This document shows, one piece after another, positions 18,235 through 26,620 of a DNA stretch of 64,000 nucleotides; the stretch's first letter is position 1, and every line of letters begins with the position of its first letter. The notes under the pieces were generated by a model. That model worked only from the letters and a program-made list of their open reading frames with translations. It had not been told where the DNA came from and searched no databases. The translations under genes and the position numbers were made by a program. Source of the DNA: Longispora albida DSM 44784 (GTDB lineage: Bacteria; Actinomycetota; Actinomycetes; Mycobacteriales; Micromonosporaceae); contig NZ_KB903814.1 in NCBI RefSeq assembly GCF_000379825.1, positions 818,322 to 882,321 on the forward strand, written 5' to 3'.

Positions 18235-18266
18235 TCGGGGCAGAGTATCGACACTTATGCCTGTTG

Positions 18267-19004
18267 TCAGCCCACGGCAGGCACCCGGTCCAGGTCGATG
18301 CCGAATTCTTCCCGCAGTGTGGACAGGAACAGCGTGTCGTCGTCCACTACGGACTCGGTCTTGCCAGCCGGGCCGGTGCGGATCAGCCGCCGGTCACTGA
18401 ACGTCACGCGGCCGTCGTGGGTCAGCCGGGTGACGGTCAGCCGCCGGGTGAAATCCGAATCCGCCGACGTCTGCTGCCACCAGCAGGTCGGGGCGAAATC
18501 AGCGAGTGCGCGGGCACGCAGTTCCAGTTTGTACTGGCGTCCGCCGTCCCGCGTCACATCCACGTCCCCCTGGCTGGCCGGCTCGACGGCGAACACGCCG
18601 CCCGGATCGTCCTGCGGGCCCGTGGCATCGAGGCGGAGCGGGTGGACGCTGTGCTTGCCGAAGCCCACGTCGGCGAGCCACGTCCGGTCGACGCGGAGGG
18701 CGAGGTGGTCGAAGGGCGGGCCCAGCTTCTCGCTGTCGTACACGGCGGCCGCGAGGTACTCCACTGTGTGCCCCAGGGCAGTCAGCAGCTGGGCGAACAA
18801 CCCGTTGAGCTCGTAGCAGAAGCCACCGCGCCGCCGGTTGACTATCTTGTCGAAGAGCAGGTCCGGGTCGAGGACGATCGGCTCGCCGAGGTGGATGCTC
18901 AGGTTCTCGAACGGTACGGCGAGCAGGTGCTTGCGGTGCAGCTCCGGCAGCGAGTCCTCGCGGCTGGCACCGATCCGCTTCAGGTAGGCGTCGACGTCGA
19001 TCAC
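18267..19004 (-). CDS. nat: Arylamine N-acetyltransferase
   Basis: The 245-residue product (GTG start) has the NAT catalytic triad: Cys in RRGGFCYELN, His in FDHLALRV, and Asp in LADVGFGKHS. N-terminal helices read ENLSIHLGEP as expected. These enzymes transfer acetyl or other acyl groups from acyl-CoA to arylamines and hydrazines. In actinomycetes some act as amide synthases in natural-product pathways, so the real acceptor is unknown. The GTG at 19004 overlaps the TGA of the upstream Nudix gene (GTGA) and has AGGGAG 8 nt upstream, so the two genes are translationally coupled. Confidence 0.9.
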   Translation of the reverse strand: MIDVDAYLKRIGASREDSLPELHRKHLLAVPFENLSIHLGEPIVLDPDLLFDKIVNRRRGGFCYELNGLFAQLLTALGHTVEYLAAAVYDSEKLGPPFDHLALRVDRTWLADVGFGKHSVHPLRLDATGPQDDPGGVFAVEPASQGDVDVTRDGGRQYKLELRARALADFAPTCWWQQTSADSDFTRRLTVTRLTHDGRVTFSDRRLIRTGPAGKTESVVDDDTLFLSTLREEFGIDLDRVPAVG

Positions 19005-19399
19005 AGGAACACTCCCTGGTTTCCGGCCAGCGGGGCGGCCAGCGGCAGCGGCTCGAACCAGCAGGCGAACTCCATCCCGCCGTCCTCCCCGTCCCCGGTG
19101 ACCCGGTGCGTCCACTCGCTGGGCGCGCCGGCCGGTGCCGTGGCTGTGAAGTACGTGGTCCGGCGGGCCTCGCCGGTCTCCGGGTGCGGACTGTCCTCTG
19201 TGCCCGCTTCGCCGGTGAGCGTGATGCCGAGCAGGCCGGTCTCCTCGGCCACCTCCCGCAGGGCCGCCTCGGCCAGGCTCTCCCCGGGGTCAACACCGCC
19301 GGCCGGGATCTGCGTACCGGCCTCCGGCAGGCCGACGTGGTCGAAGACGAGTAGTTCGTTGCCGTTACGGATGACGTAGACCGCGACTCTGATCCTCAC
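19001..19399 (-). CDS. Nudix hydrolase
   Basis: The 132-residue protein carries a complete Nudix box: GGVDPGESLAEAALREVAEE followed by TGL, matching GX5EX7REUXEEXGU. The rest is the usual alpha/beta/alpha sandwich. It should hydrolyse a nucleoside diphosphate linked to another group with Mg2+; the substrate is not evident. The start is a GTG at 19399. It is the first gene of a two-gene unit with the arylamine N-acetyltransferase, overlapping by 4 nt. Confidence 0.9.
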   Translation of the reverse strand: MRIRVAVYVIRNGNELLVFDHVGLPEAGTQIPAGGVDPGESLAEAALREVAEETGLLGITLTGEAGTEDSPHPETGEARRTTYFTATAPAGAPSEWTHRVTGDGEDGGMEFACWFEPLPLAAPLAGNQGVFL

Positions 19400-19514
19400 G
19401 AGTGATCATTCTGCCCGAGCCCGGGCGGCAGCCATCGACCCGTGTACCCATTGCCCAGATTATCGCGATTGCTATGGATGGTGGGAAAATGGGCGGGACA
19501 TGAGGAGGTGGGCC

Positions 19515-19943
19515 ATGAGCACAGCACGTGAGGTCATGGACCGGCTGACCGAGCTCCTGACCACGAGCGGCGACATGGAAGCCCTGGGAGAGTGCTTCGC
19601 TGAGGACGCGGTCGCCCTCACGCCCGAGGGCGAGTGGCGCGGCCGGGAGGCGATTCTCGGCTACTGGCGCACGATGCTGGACGCGATACCGGAGAGTGCC
19701 TACACGCCCGAGCACAAGTACGACGTCGGCGACACCGCGATCGACGAGGGCTACTGGGGCGGCGTGAACTCCGGCCCGATCGCCATGCCCGACGGCAGCA
19801 CGATCCCCGGCACGGGCAAGACCGTCAAGATCCGGGGTACCGACCTGGCGACCGTCAACAGCGACGGCAAGATCACCGAGTACCGCCTCTACTACGACCA
19901 GCTGGCCTTCATGGAACAGGTCGGCCTGTCGTCCGCGCCGTAG
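19515..19943 (+). CDS. SnoaL-like / NTF2-fold protein
   Basis: The 142-residue protein fits the NTF2-like cone fold of the SnoaL family: an N-terminal helix (AREVMDRLTELLTTSGDMEAL), ECFAEDAVALTPEGEWRGRE with the typical F.ED.V pattern, then YWRTMLDAIP and a C-terminal strand DGKITEYRLYYDQLAF. Such proteins bind small hydrophobic ligands; some are polyketide cyclases or hydroxylases, and others have no known role. ATG 19515 has GAGGAGGTGG immediately upstream, favouring it over 19500. It stands alone between two minus-strand units. Confidence 0.85.
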   Translation: MSTAREVMDRLTELLTTSGDMEALGECFAEDAVALTPEGEWRGREAILGYWRTMLDAIPESAYTPEHKYDVGDTAIDEGYWGGVNSGPIAMPDGSTIPGTGKTVKIRGTDLATVNSDGKITEYRLYYDQLAFMEQVGLSSAP

Positions 19944-19958
19944 TGCACAGGCACTCGT

Positions 19959-20342
19959 TCAACCCGGTTGCGGCCCGCCCGTCACCGGCAGCCCCGCCGC
20001 CGCCCACGCCTGGAACCCGCCGTCGAGGTCGGTGGCGTCCACCCCGAGCTGCCGGAGACTGGCCGCCGCCAGGGAGGACGCGTACCCCTCGGAGCAGAAC
20101 ACGATGACGGCGCGGTCGTAGCTGGCGACCGGCAGCCGGGCCTCGCTGGCCGGGTCGAGCCGCCACTCCAGCACGTTGCGCTCGACGATCAGGGCACCCG
20201 GGATCTCACCCTCTGCCGCGCGCTGGGCGGCGGGCCGGGTGTCCACGAGCAGCGCCCCGCCGGCGTACGCGGCGGCGGCCTCCCGCGGACCGGGCCGCTT
20301 CAGTTCCGCCCTGGTCCGTTCCAGCAGTTCGTCGATGTTCAC
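19959..20342 (-). CDS. Rhodanese-like sulfurtransferase
   Basis: A 127-residue single-domain rhodanese. VDTRPA starts the domain. The active-site loop is VIVFCSEGYASSLAA, with the catalytic Cys in a CxxGxxS loop, and DLDGGFQAWAAAGLPV closes it in the classical way. It accepts sulfane sulfur as a Cys persulfide. Its ATG overlaps the stop of the upstream cysteine dioxygenase gene (ATGA, 20339-20342), indicating one translationally coupled unit for oxidation and transfer of cysteine sulfur. Confidence 0.9.
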   Translation of the reverse strand: MNIDELLERTRAELKRPGPREAAAAYAGGALLVDTRPAAQRAAEGEIPGALIVERNVLEWRLDPASEARLPVASYDRAVIVFCSEGYASSLAAASLRQLGVDATDLDGGFQAWAAAGLPVTGGPQPG

Positions 20343-20788
20343 CAGTTCTCACCTTCCCGCTCGACGGCCAGCACGCGGAGGCTGCCGTCAGCCGTGTACT
20401 CGTATCGGGTCATCGTGGTCAGCCGGGGCGCGTAGACGTGCAGGGACAGCACGGGCTCGTGGCCGGCGTTGACGAGCCGGTGGACGTGCCCGGTACCGAA
20501 CTCGGCGGTCTGCCCCGCCGTCCACTGCCCGCCCTCCCCGAGGTGGACGTCCTCGCTGAGCGTGCCCGCCAGTACCGTGAACGCCCCTGCCGCCCCGCCG
20601 TGGTCGTGCAGGCTCGTCTCCTGACCGGGCAGGAACGTCAGCAGCCAGGCCTCGTGGTCACCGTCCGCGCCGATCCGCGCGTACCACCGCCGGACCGGGT
20701 CGAACCGGGGCACGGCAGGCCAGGCGCTCGGCCGGTCCGCGTACCAGCGGGCCAGGTCAGACAGGTTCACGATCACGTTCGGTGCCAT
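20339..20788 (-). CDS. Cysteine dioxygenase
   Basis: A 149-residue cupin. SLHDHGGAAGAFTVLAGTL carries the first two iron-binding His residues (HDH), and GTGHVHRLVN the third. The pattern matches bacterial type I cysteine dioxygenases, which turn L-cysteine into cysteine sulfinate with Fe(II) and O2. ATG 20788 was chosen because TATTGT (20795-20800, minus strand) sits 6 nt upstream as a -10 for a leaderless mRNA. A palindrome just beyond it may be an operator. It is coupled to the downstream rhodanese gene. Confidence 0.88.
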   Translation of the reverse strand: MAPNVIVNLSDLARWYADRPSAWPAVPRFDPVRRWYARIGADGDHEAWLLTFLPGQETSLHDHGGAAGAFTVLAGTLSEDVHLGEGGQWTAGQTAEFGTGHVHRLVNAGHEPVLSLHVYAPRLTTMTRYEYTADGSLRVLAVEREGENW

Positions 20789-20794
20789 CACCGC

Positions 20795-20828
20795 ACAATA
20801 GCCCACTATTCCTAGTGGCCTAGTAGGT
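20795..20828 (-). promoter_or_regulatory. Promoter and palindromic operator of the cysteine dioxygenase unit
   Basis: The -10 TATTGT occupies 20795-20800 on the minus strand. The perfect palindrome CCACTA-TTCC-TAGTGG (20803-20818) abuts it. A direct repeat of CCTAGT at 20811 and 20819 overlaps the right half. Position and symmetry suggest a repressor or activator site, regulator unknown. Confidence 0.5.
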
Positions 20829-20898
20829 TATTGCCTCGTGTCACAGAAATCCGCCGGCCGTCCCAGCCAGGACAGCGCGCCCGGCGACTCCTACCGGA

Positions 20899-22419
20899 TC
20901 ACGTGGCCGGATGCTCAGCCTGGACGCGGCGCTTCACCCGGTACATCTCCCCGTCGGCGAGGTCGAACGCTGGAGCCAGCCCGGCGACGGGGTCCATCGG
21001 GGCCCAGCCCACGCTGATCGACACCGGCGTACCGGGCAGCAGCGCGTCCCAGTCCTCCCCCGCCACCGCCGCCGTGATCCTGGCACCGATCTGCGCGGCC
21101 TCCGAGGACGTCGTCGCGGGCAGCACGATGATGAACTCGTCGCCGCCGCACCGCGCGAGCAGGTCGCCCCGGCGCAGGCAGCGGGCCAGGATGCCGGCCA
21201 CCCGCTGGAGCACGAGGTCGCCGGCCAGGTGCCCGTGCGTGTCGTTGACGGCCTTGAAGGCGTCGAGGTCGAGTACGCCGACCATCGCCAGGCACCGGCG
21301 CGCGGCGAGGTCCGCCACGAACTCGTCGACCCGCCGCCGGTTCGGCAGGCCGGTCAGCGGGTCGGTGAACGCGGCGTCGGCGTACCACGCGATGCTCCGC
21401 CGCAGGTGATCCTGGTCGATCAGCGCACCCAGGCTGTCCAGGAACAACGGGGCGAGCTGGCTGGCCCGGCGCAGCACGGCCCTGGTCGCCGTACGCTCAG
21501 CCTCCAGCGCGCCAGCGTGGTCCCCGGCCGCCATCAGCGCCAGCGCCTTGAGCCGCCCCGCCTCTGCTGGGCCGGCGGTCTGCTCGCCGATCTCGGTCCT
21601 GGCGAGCAGGGCCGCCGCCTCGGCCGGCCTGCCCGTGGTGATCAGGTCGCAGACCTCGGCGAGGACGAGGAGATCGGACAGCTCGCGGCTGTCGGAGTCG
21701 GGGTGCACGGGCACCGCCACCCGCACCCCGGACGGGGAGCCGAGCACGTCGAGCCGGCGGGCGGCGTACTCGAACCACGACTGGTCGATCACTGCCACCC
21801 CGGACAGATCCCCGGGGAGCATGCCCAGCACGTCCCGGAGGATCTTGGTACAGCTGGCGGAGTCCCCGCCGTGGTCGAGCCACAGCGCGTGCCGGACGGC
21901 CACCTCCATCCCGCCGCACGCCCACATGTCCAGCCCGCTGGCCTCCGCGGCGGCGCGGCCCCGGTCCAGCGCGGAGTGTGCCTGGTCGTGGAAGCCGACG
22001 ACGGAGTACGTGACGGCGAGGTCGTGCCAGGCGTCGACGGCGGCCTGCCCGGTCTCCGTCATCCGGCTCAGCTCGCGCTCGCTGGAGACGAGGTGCATGC
22101 CGCAGCGCTCGATCGAGCCGAGTTCGTAGGCGTACCAGGCCGCGAGGGCATGGAACTCGCCGTGCAGCCGGGGCTCCGGGCACTGGGCGAGCGCGTCGTG
22201 CGCCGCGGCCTGGGCGGCCAGCACCCCCGGCCCGTCCCGCCGGTTGATCTTGCCGCCGAACTCGAACAGCCACGCCTGGGCCTGCCGGAACGGGTCGCCG
22301 GCGGTGGCGATGATCCGCCGGGCCAGCCGGGTGGCGTCACTCGGACGGCCCTGTGTCATCAGGTCACGCAGCCGCGCGTAGTCCGCCCGCCACTGCTCCT
22401 CGTCACCCGCCGGTCGCAT
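20899..22419 (-). CDS. Diguanylate cyclase (GGDEF) with helical N-terminal region
   Basis: In this 506-residue protein the last ~170 residues are a GGDEF domain: DPLTGLPNRRRVDEF, VLDLDAFKAVNDTHGHLAGD and RCGGDEFIIVLPAT are all present. An RxxD inhibitory (I-site) motif, RRGD, lies at the normal distance before GGDEF. It should make c-di-GMP from two GTP and be subject to product inhibition. The first ~330 residues are helical with repeated Ala/Leu/Trp patterns (TPR-like) and no membrane segment, so it is probably cytosolic with a protein-interaction sensor. TATCCT lies ~8 nt upstream of the ATG. c-di-GMP controls development in actinomycetes. Confidence 0.92.
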   Translation of the reverse strand: MRPAGDEEQWRADYARLRDLMTQGRPSDATRLARRIIATAGDPFRQAQAWLFEFGGKINRRDGPGVLAAQAAAHDALAQCPEPRLHGEFHALAAWYAYELGSIERCGMHLVSSERELSRMTETGQAAVDAWHDLAVTYSVVGFHDQAHSALDRGRAAAEASGLDMWACGGMEVAVRHALWLDHGGDSASCTKILRDVLGMLPGDLSGVAVIDQSWFEYAARRLDVLGSPSGVRVAVPVHPDSDSRELSDLLVLAEVCDLITTGRPAEAAALLARTEIGEQTAGPAEAGRLKALALMAAGDHAGALEAERTATRAVLRRASQLAPLFLDSLGALIDQDHLRRSIAWYADAAFTDPLTGLPNRRRVDEFVADLAARRCLAMVGVLDLDAFKAVNDTHGHLAGDLVLQRVAGILARCLRRGDLLARCGGDEFIIVLPATTSSEAAQIGARITAAVAGEDWDALLPGTPVSISVGWAPMDPVAGLAPAFDLADGEMYRVKRRVQAEHPAT

Positions 22420-22476
22420 GCGGACAGAGGATAGTAGGAAAGTTGTACTTATGGCTGAGCCTGGGCCGGAAACCCG

Positions 22477-23322
22477 CTACCGGAAGACGACCGTCCGGCC
22501 GGCGTTGAGCAGGATCCGGTGCTCCGAGTGCCACCGGACGGCCCTGGCCAGGGTCAGCCGCTCCAGGTCGCGGCCGATCGCCACCAGCTCGTCCGGGTGG
22601 TGGCTGTGGTCGACCCGCGCGACCTCCTGCTCGATGATCGGGCCCTCGTCGAGGTCCGCCGTCACGTAGTGCGCGGTGGCCCCGACCAGCTTCACGCCCC
22701 GGTCGTACGCCTGGTGGTAGGGCTTGCCGCCCTTGAAGCTGGGCAGGAAAGAGTGGTGGATGTTGATGGCTCGCCCGTCGAGCTTCGCGCACAGGCCGTC
22801 GCTCAGGATCTGCATGTACCTGGCGAGCACCACCAGATCCACCCGCAGCTCGTCCACCAGGGCCAGCAGCCGGGCCTCGGCCTCGGGCTTGGTGGCCGCG
22901 GTGACGGGCACGTGGTGGAAGTGCACGCCGTGGAAGGCCGCCAGCCCGGCCAGGTCCGGGTGGTTGCTGACCACGCCGGCGATCTCGGCCGGCAGGTCGC
23001 CGGACTGCACCCGGTAGAGCAGGTCGGCGAGGCAGTGCTGGTACTTCGACACCATGATCAGGATGCGGGGCTTCACGGCGAGGTCGTCGAACCGCCACGT
23101 CATCGCGTACTGCTCGGCGAGCGGCCCGAAGCCGTCCCGCAGCCCCTCCAGCGTGACCCCCGGCGCGTCGGCCTGCACGCGCATCAGGAACCGCCCCGTA
23201 CCCGGCTCGGCGAACTGCCTGCTGTCCACGATGTTGCCGCCGGCCTGGTGCAGGTACGCGGAGACCGCGTGCACGATGCCAGGCTGGTCGGGACAGTCGA
23301 GCCGGAGGACGAAGCTACTCAT
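22477..23322 (-). CDS. purU: Formyltetrahydrofolate deformylase
   Basis: The 281-residue protein has an N-terminal ACT domain (LRLDCPDQPGIVHAVSAYLH) and a formyltransferase-like domain. The catalytic region reads INIHHSFLPSFKGGKPYHQA and GATAHYVTADLDEGPIIEQE, including the Asn, His and Asp of the family. It hydrolyses 10-formyl-THF to formate and THF, balancing one-carbon units for purine synthesis. TAAGAT on the minus strand (23329-23334) lies 6 nt before the ATG, suggesting a leaderless mRNA. It is a single gene about 60 bp from the GGDEF gene. Confidence 0.94.
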   Translation of the reverse strand: MSSFVLRLDCPDQPGIVHAVSAYLHQAGGNIVDSRQFAEPGTGRFLMRVQADAPGVTLEGLRDGFGPLAEQYAMTWRFDDLAVKPRILIMVSKYQHCLADLLYRVQSGDLPAEIAGVVSNHPDLAGLAAFHGVHFHHVPVTAATKPEAEARLLALVDELRVDLVVLARYMQILSDGLCAKLDGRAINIHHSFLPSFKGGKPYHQAYDRGVKLVGATAHYVTADLDEGPIIEQEVARVDHSHHPDELVAIGRDLERLTLARAVRWHSEHRILLNAGRTVVFR

Positions 23323-23397
23323 CGGCCGATCTTACCCGCCCCAGTTTTGCCCGCTTTCACACCACATGCCCGTCCCTCGCCCTGGCTGGGACAAGGG

Positions 23398-24855
23398 TCA
23401 GCGCAGGACCCAGACCGGCCCGTCCGCCGTGTCCGTGACCTGCACACCCAGCTCGTCCAGCTCGGCGCGGATCCGGTCGGCCCGAGGCCAGTCCCGCGCG
23501 GCCCTGGCCTCGGAGCGCTCGGCCACCAGCCGCTCGATCACCGCGCGCTCCTCCGCACCGGCCTCCCGGCGGAGTTCGAGATCGGCGGGTGCCAGGGTGC
23601 CGAGGCTCAGCCCGAGCAGCGACTCGCAGGCGGCGAGCACCGCGATGCGACCCGGGCCCTCGTACCTGACGGCCTCCTGGAGCACCGCGAGCAGCTGCGG
23701 CGTACCCAGGTCCAGGCTGATCGCCGCGTCCACCTCGGACAGCAGCCGCAGTGCGCCCTCGTCGCCCCCGGCCAGCGCCACGGCCTCGGCGTACGTCTCC
23801 ACGGCCGGTAAGGAGGGCACCTTCGCGACGAGCCGGCGCAGCGACGCACTCGCCGCCTCCACCGCCTCGGACGCGAAGCTGACCTGGGCCCTGTAGTGCC
23901 CGCCGAGCAGGAACATCCGGTACGCCAGCGGGTGCAGGCCAGCGGCGGCCAGATCAGCGAGCCGGGGCGCGCCGCCGGCCGACTTGGCCATCTTCGCCCC
24001 GCCGAGCTGGACGAACTCGTTGTGCATCCAGTACCGCACCCACGGCTGACCATCTGACAGGTACGCCTCTGACTGGGCGATCTCGTTCACGTGGTGGATC
24101 TCGCGGTGGTCGACGCCGCCGGTGTGGATGTCGAAGTGCCTGCCGAGCAGTTCCATCGACATCACGGAGCATTCGAGGTGCCAGCCGGGCGCTCCCCAGC
24201 CCCACGGCGAGTCCCAGCGCATCGCCCGAATCTGGCCCTCGGCTTCCGTGCGCCACAGCGCGAAGTCCGACTTGCGCCTGCGGCCGGCCAGCGGCTCGAC
24301 CCGGGCCCCCTCCTGCTGGCCGTCCACGTCGAGCAGCGCGAGGGCGCCGTAGCCGGGTGAGGTGGCGGTGTCGAAGTAGAGGCCGGAGGGCAGCCGGTAG
24401 GCGTGGCCCTTGGCCTCCAGCTCCGCCGCGAACTCGATCATCTGGCTGACGTAGGCGGTCGCCCTCGGGTACTCGTGGGCCGGCAGGATGTTCAGCGCGC
24501 GCACGTCGGCGAAGAACACGTCCGTGTAGTACGCGGCGATCTCCTCGACCGTCCGGCGTTCCCTGGCCGCGGCGACTTCCAGCTTGTCCTCACCGATCTC
24601 CGCGTCGGCCACGGCGTGCCCGACGTCGGTGATGTTGGTGATGTGCCGGACCGGGTACCCCTTCCAGCGCAGCGCGCGCCGGAGGGTGTCAGCGAAGACG
24701 TACGCCCGCATGTTGCCCAGGTGCGGATAGCTGTAGACCGTCACGCCACAGGTGTAGAGGCCCACCTCAGCGCTCGCCGGTACGAACTTCTCGAGCACGC
24801 GGCCCAAGGAGTTGAACAACATCAGCGGCTGGCCGGAGGTCACGGCGGGCTCCAT
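23398..24855 (-). CDS. Cysteinyl-tRNA synthetase-like protein, divergent paralogue
   Basis: The 485-residue product is a class I synthetase of the CysRS family: YTCGVTVYSYPHLGNMRAYV holds the Zn-binding Cys36 and an HLGN form of the HIGH motif, and WHLECSVMS adds another Zn ligand. FDIHTGGVDHREIHHVNEIA replaces the usual HGGG.DL.FPHHENE, and KMAKS replaces KMSKS. A CysRS-type C-terminal helical region is present. It is longer than MshC-type ligases and keeps the tRNA synthetase layout. It may be a second CysRS or a ligase recruited to another acceptor. The start is 24855 or GTG 24843 (the latter with GGAG upstream). It runs divergently from an acyl-CoA synthetase. Confidence 0.85.
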   Translation of the reverse strand: MEPAVTSGQPLMLFNSLGRVLEKFVPASAEVGLYTCGVTVYSYPHLGNMRAYVFADTLRRALRWKGYPVRHITNITDVGHAVADAEIGEDKLEVAAARERRTVEEIAAYYTDVFFADVRALNILPAHEYPRATAYVSQMIEFAAELEAKGHAYRLPSGLYFDTATSPGYGALALLDVDGQQEGARVEPLAGRRRKSDFALWRTEAEGQIRAMRWDSPWGWGAPGWHLECSVMSMELLGRHFDIHTGGVDHREIHHVNEIAQSEAYLSDGQPWVRYWMHNEFVQLGGAKMAKSAGGAPRLADLAAAGLHPLAYRMFLLGGHYRAQVSFASEAVEAASASLRRLVAKVPSLPAVETYAEAVALAGGDEGALRLLSEVDAAISLDLGTPQLLAVLQEAVRYEGPGRIAVLAACESLLGLSLGTLAPADLELRREAGAEERAVIERLVAERSEARAARDWPRADRIRAELDELGVQVTDTADGPVWVLR

Positions 24856-24965
24856 TCGGGATTCGCAAGGGGTACGGGAAAGAGTGCGGCGAGGCGGAAC
24901 GACGCCGTAGGCAGCGGGGGTGACCCGGGAGTAACCTGGCTCACACCTTCGAGACGGGAGCTGCC

Positions 24966-26576
24966 ATGCACAGCACCATGCAGGACGTCCCACTGAGCGT
25001 CCGCCGCCTGCTGGAACACGGATCCACCGTGCACTCGGGCAGCCGTGTCCTCACCGCCATGCCGGAAGGCTACACCGAGGCGAGCTTCGCCGAGGTCGCG
25101 GCGAACGCCGCCAGGCTCGCCGGGGCGCTGCGCGGGCTGGGCGTCGGCGAGGGTGACCGCGTGGCCACGTTCATGTGGAACAACCAGCAGCATCTCGAGG
25201 CGTACTACGCGGTGCCGTGCATGGGTGCCGTCATCCACCCGCTCAACATCCGGCTGCCCGGAGAGCAGATCGCCTACACGGCCAACCACGCCGGCGACCA
25301 GGTGATCATTGTGGACGGTTCGCTGCTCGCCCCGTTCACCGGGCTGATCCCGCATCTTCCCCAGGTCCGGCACCTGATCGTCAACGGGCCGGCCGACCCG
25401 GCGGTGGTCGCTGGCATCACCGGCCCCGAGGTCCACGACTACGCGGCCCTGATCGCCGGCCAGCCGGACTCCTACGACTGGCCCGATGTGGACGAACGCC
25501 AGGCCGCCGCGATGTGCTACACCTCCGGCACCACCGGCCATCCGAAGGGCGTCGTCTACAGCCACCGGTCGATCTACCTGCACTCGCTGGCCATCGCGCT
25601 GCCCGACGTGTTCGACCTGTCGGCCGCCGACTGCGTGCTGGCCGTCGTGCCGCAGTTCCACGTGCTGGCGTGGGGGCTGCCGTACACGGCTTTCGTGACC
25701 GGGTGCTGGCTGGCGATGCCGGACAGGTTCCTGGCGCCGGAGCCGCTGGCCGGGTTCGTCGCGGCCGCCCGGCCGAACAAGGCCGCCGGCGTGCCGACGG
25801 TGTGGCAGGGGCTCATCCGGTACGCGGACGCGACCGGCGCCGACCTGTCCTCGCTCACCGAGGCCGTGGTCGGCGGCTCGGCCTGCCCGCCGAGCCTGAT
25901 GGCCGACTACGACCGGCACGGCATCACGCTCGTCCACGCGTGGGGCATGACGGAGATGTCGCCGCTCGGCACGCTGTCGCGCCCGCCGGCCGGCGCCAGG
26001 GACCGGGAGGCCTACCGGCTGACCCAGGGCCGGTTCCCCGCCTCGGTCGAGCCCCGGCTGATCGGGCCGGACGGCAGCGTGCTCCCGCACGACGGCCACA
26101 GCGTCGGCGAGCTGCTGGTCCGCGGGCCGTGGATCACCGCTGGCTACTACCAGGAGGAACCGTTCGCCGACGGCTGGCTGCGCACCGGCGACGTCGGCCT
26201 GATCAGCCCGGACGGGTACCTCACCCTGACCGACCGCGCCAAGGACGTGATCAAGTCGGGCGGCGAATGGATCTCGTCCGTCGAGCTGGAGAACCTGCTG
26301 ATGGGCCACCCCGCCGTCCTGGAGGCCGCCGTCGTCGGCGTACCGGACGAGCGGTGGGGCGAGCGTCCGCTCGCGACGGTCGTGCTCAAGGAGAAGGGCA
26401 GCGTTGCCTTCGCCGAGCTCCAGGACTACCTGGCCGCCAGGCTGCCCAAGTGGCAGGTGCCGGAGCGCTGGGCTTTCGTCGACGAGGTACCGAAGACCTC
26501 CGTGGGCAAGATAGACAAGAAGGTACTCCGGGCCCGGCACGCCGCCGGCGAACTCGACGTGACCACAGTGGGCTGA
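24966..26576 (+). CDS. Long/medium-chain acyl-CoA synthetase
   Basis: A 536-residue ANL-superfamily ligase. The P-loop reads MCYTSGTTGHPKGVVYSHRS, the A5 region HAWGMTEMSPLGTLS, and A7/A8 WLRTGDVG and KDVIKSGGEWISSVELE. The A10 lysine is in TSVGKIDKK. The pattern MWNNQQHLEAYYAVPCMGAV...NIRL is typical of FadD-like fatty acyl-CoA ligases. It activates a fatty acid with ATP and joins it to CoA. GGGAG precedes ATG 24966. It could supply acyl-CoA for primary metabolism; a role in feeding the megasynthase is unlikely to be needed because that enzyme has its own FAAL. Confidence 0.92.
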   Translation: MHSTMQDVPLSVRRLLEHGSTVHSGSRVLTAMPEGYTEASFAEVAANAARLAGALRGLGVGEGDRVATFMWNNQQHLEAYYAVPCMGAVIHPLNIRLPGEQIAYTANHAGDQVIIVDGSLLAPFTGLIPHLPQVRHLIVNGPADPAVVAGITGPEVHDYAALIAGQPDSYDWPDVDERQAAAMCYTSGTTGHPKGVVYSHRSIYLHSLAIALPDVFDLSAADCVLAVVPQFHVLAWGLPYTAFVTGCWLAMPDRFLAPEPLAGFVAAARPNKAAGVPTVWQGLIRYADATGADLSSLTEAVVGGSACPPSLMADYDRHGITLVHAWGMTEMSPLGTLSRPPAGARDREAYRLTQGRFPASVEPRLIGPDGSVLPHDGHSVGELLVRGPWITAGYYQEEPFADGWLRTGDVGLISPDGYLTLTDRAKDVIKSGGEWISSVELENLLMGHPAVLEAAVVGVPDERWGERPLATVVLKEKGSVAFAELQDYLAARLPKWQVPERWAFVDEVPKTSVGKIDKKVLRARHAAGELDVTTVG

Positions 26577-26580
26577 CGGA

Positions 26581-26608
26581 AGCGGGGCCGGGTGATCCCG
26601 GCCCCGCT
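26581..26608. terminator. Strong bidirectional stem-loop terminator
   Basis: A perfect 12-bp G+C-rich stem (26581-26592 with 26597-26608) closes a TGAT loop and ends in TTTC. It separates the convergent acyl-CoA synthetase and membrane-protein genes. Confidence 0.85.
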
Positions 26609-26620
26609 TTCGTTCACGCC

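Noticed and set aside
24966..26576. The acyl-CoA synthetase as the loader of the megasynthase
   Set aside because: The megasynthase carries its own FAAL-like domain and ACP, and the gene lies 12 kb away.
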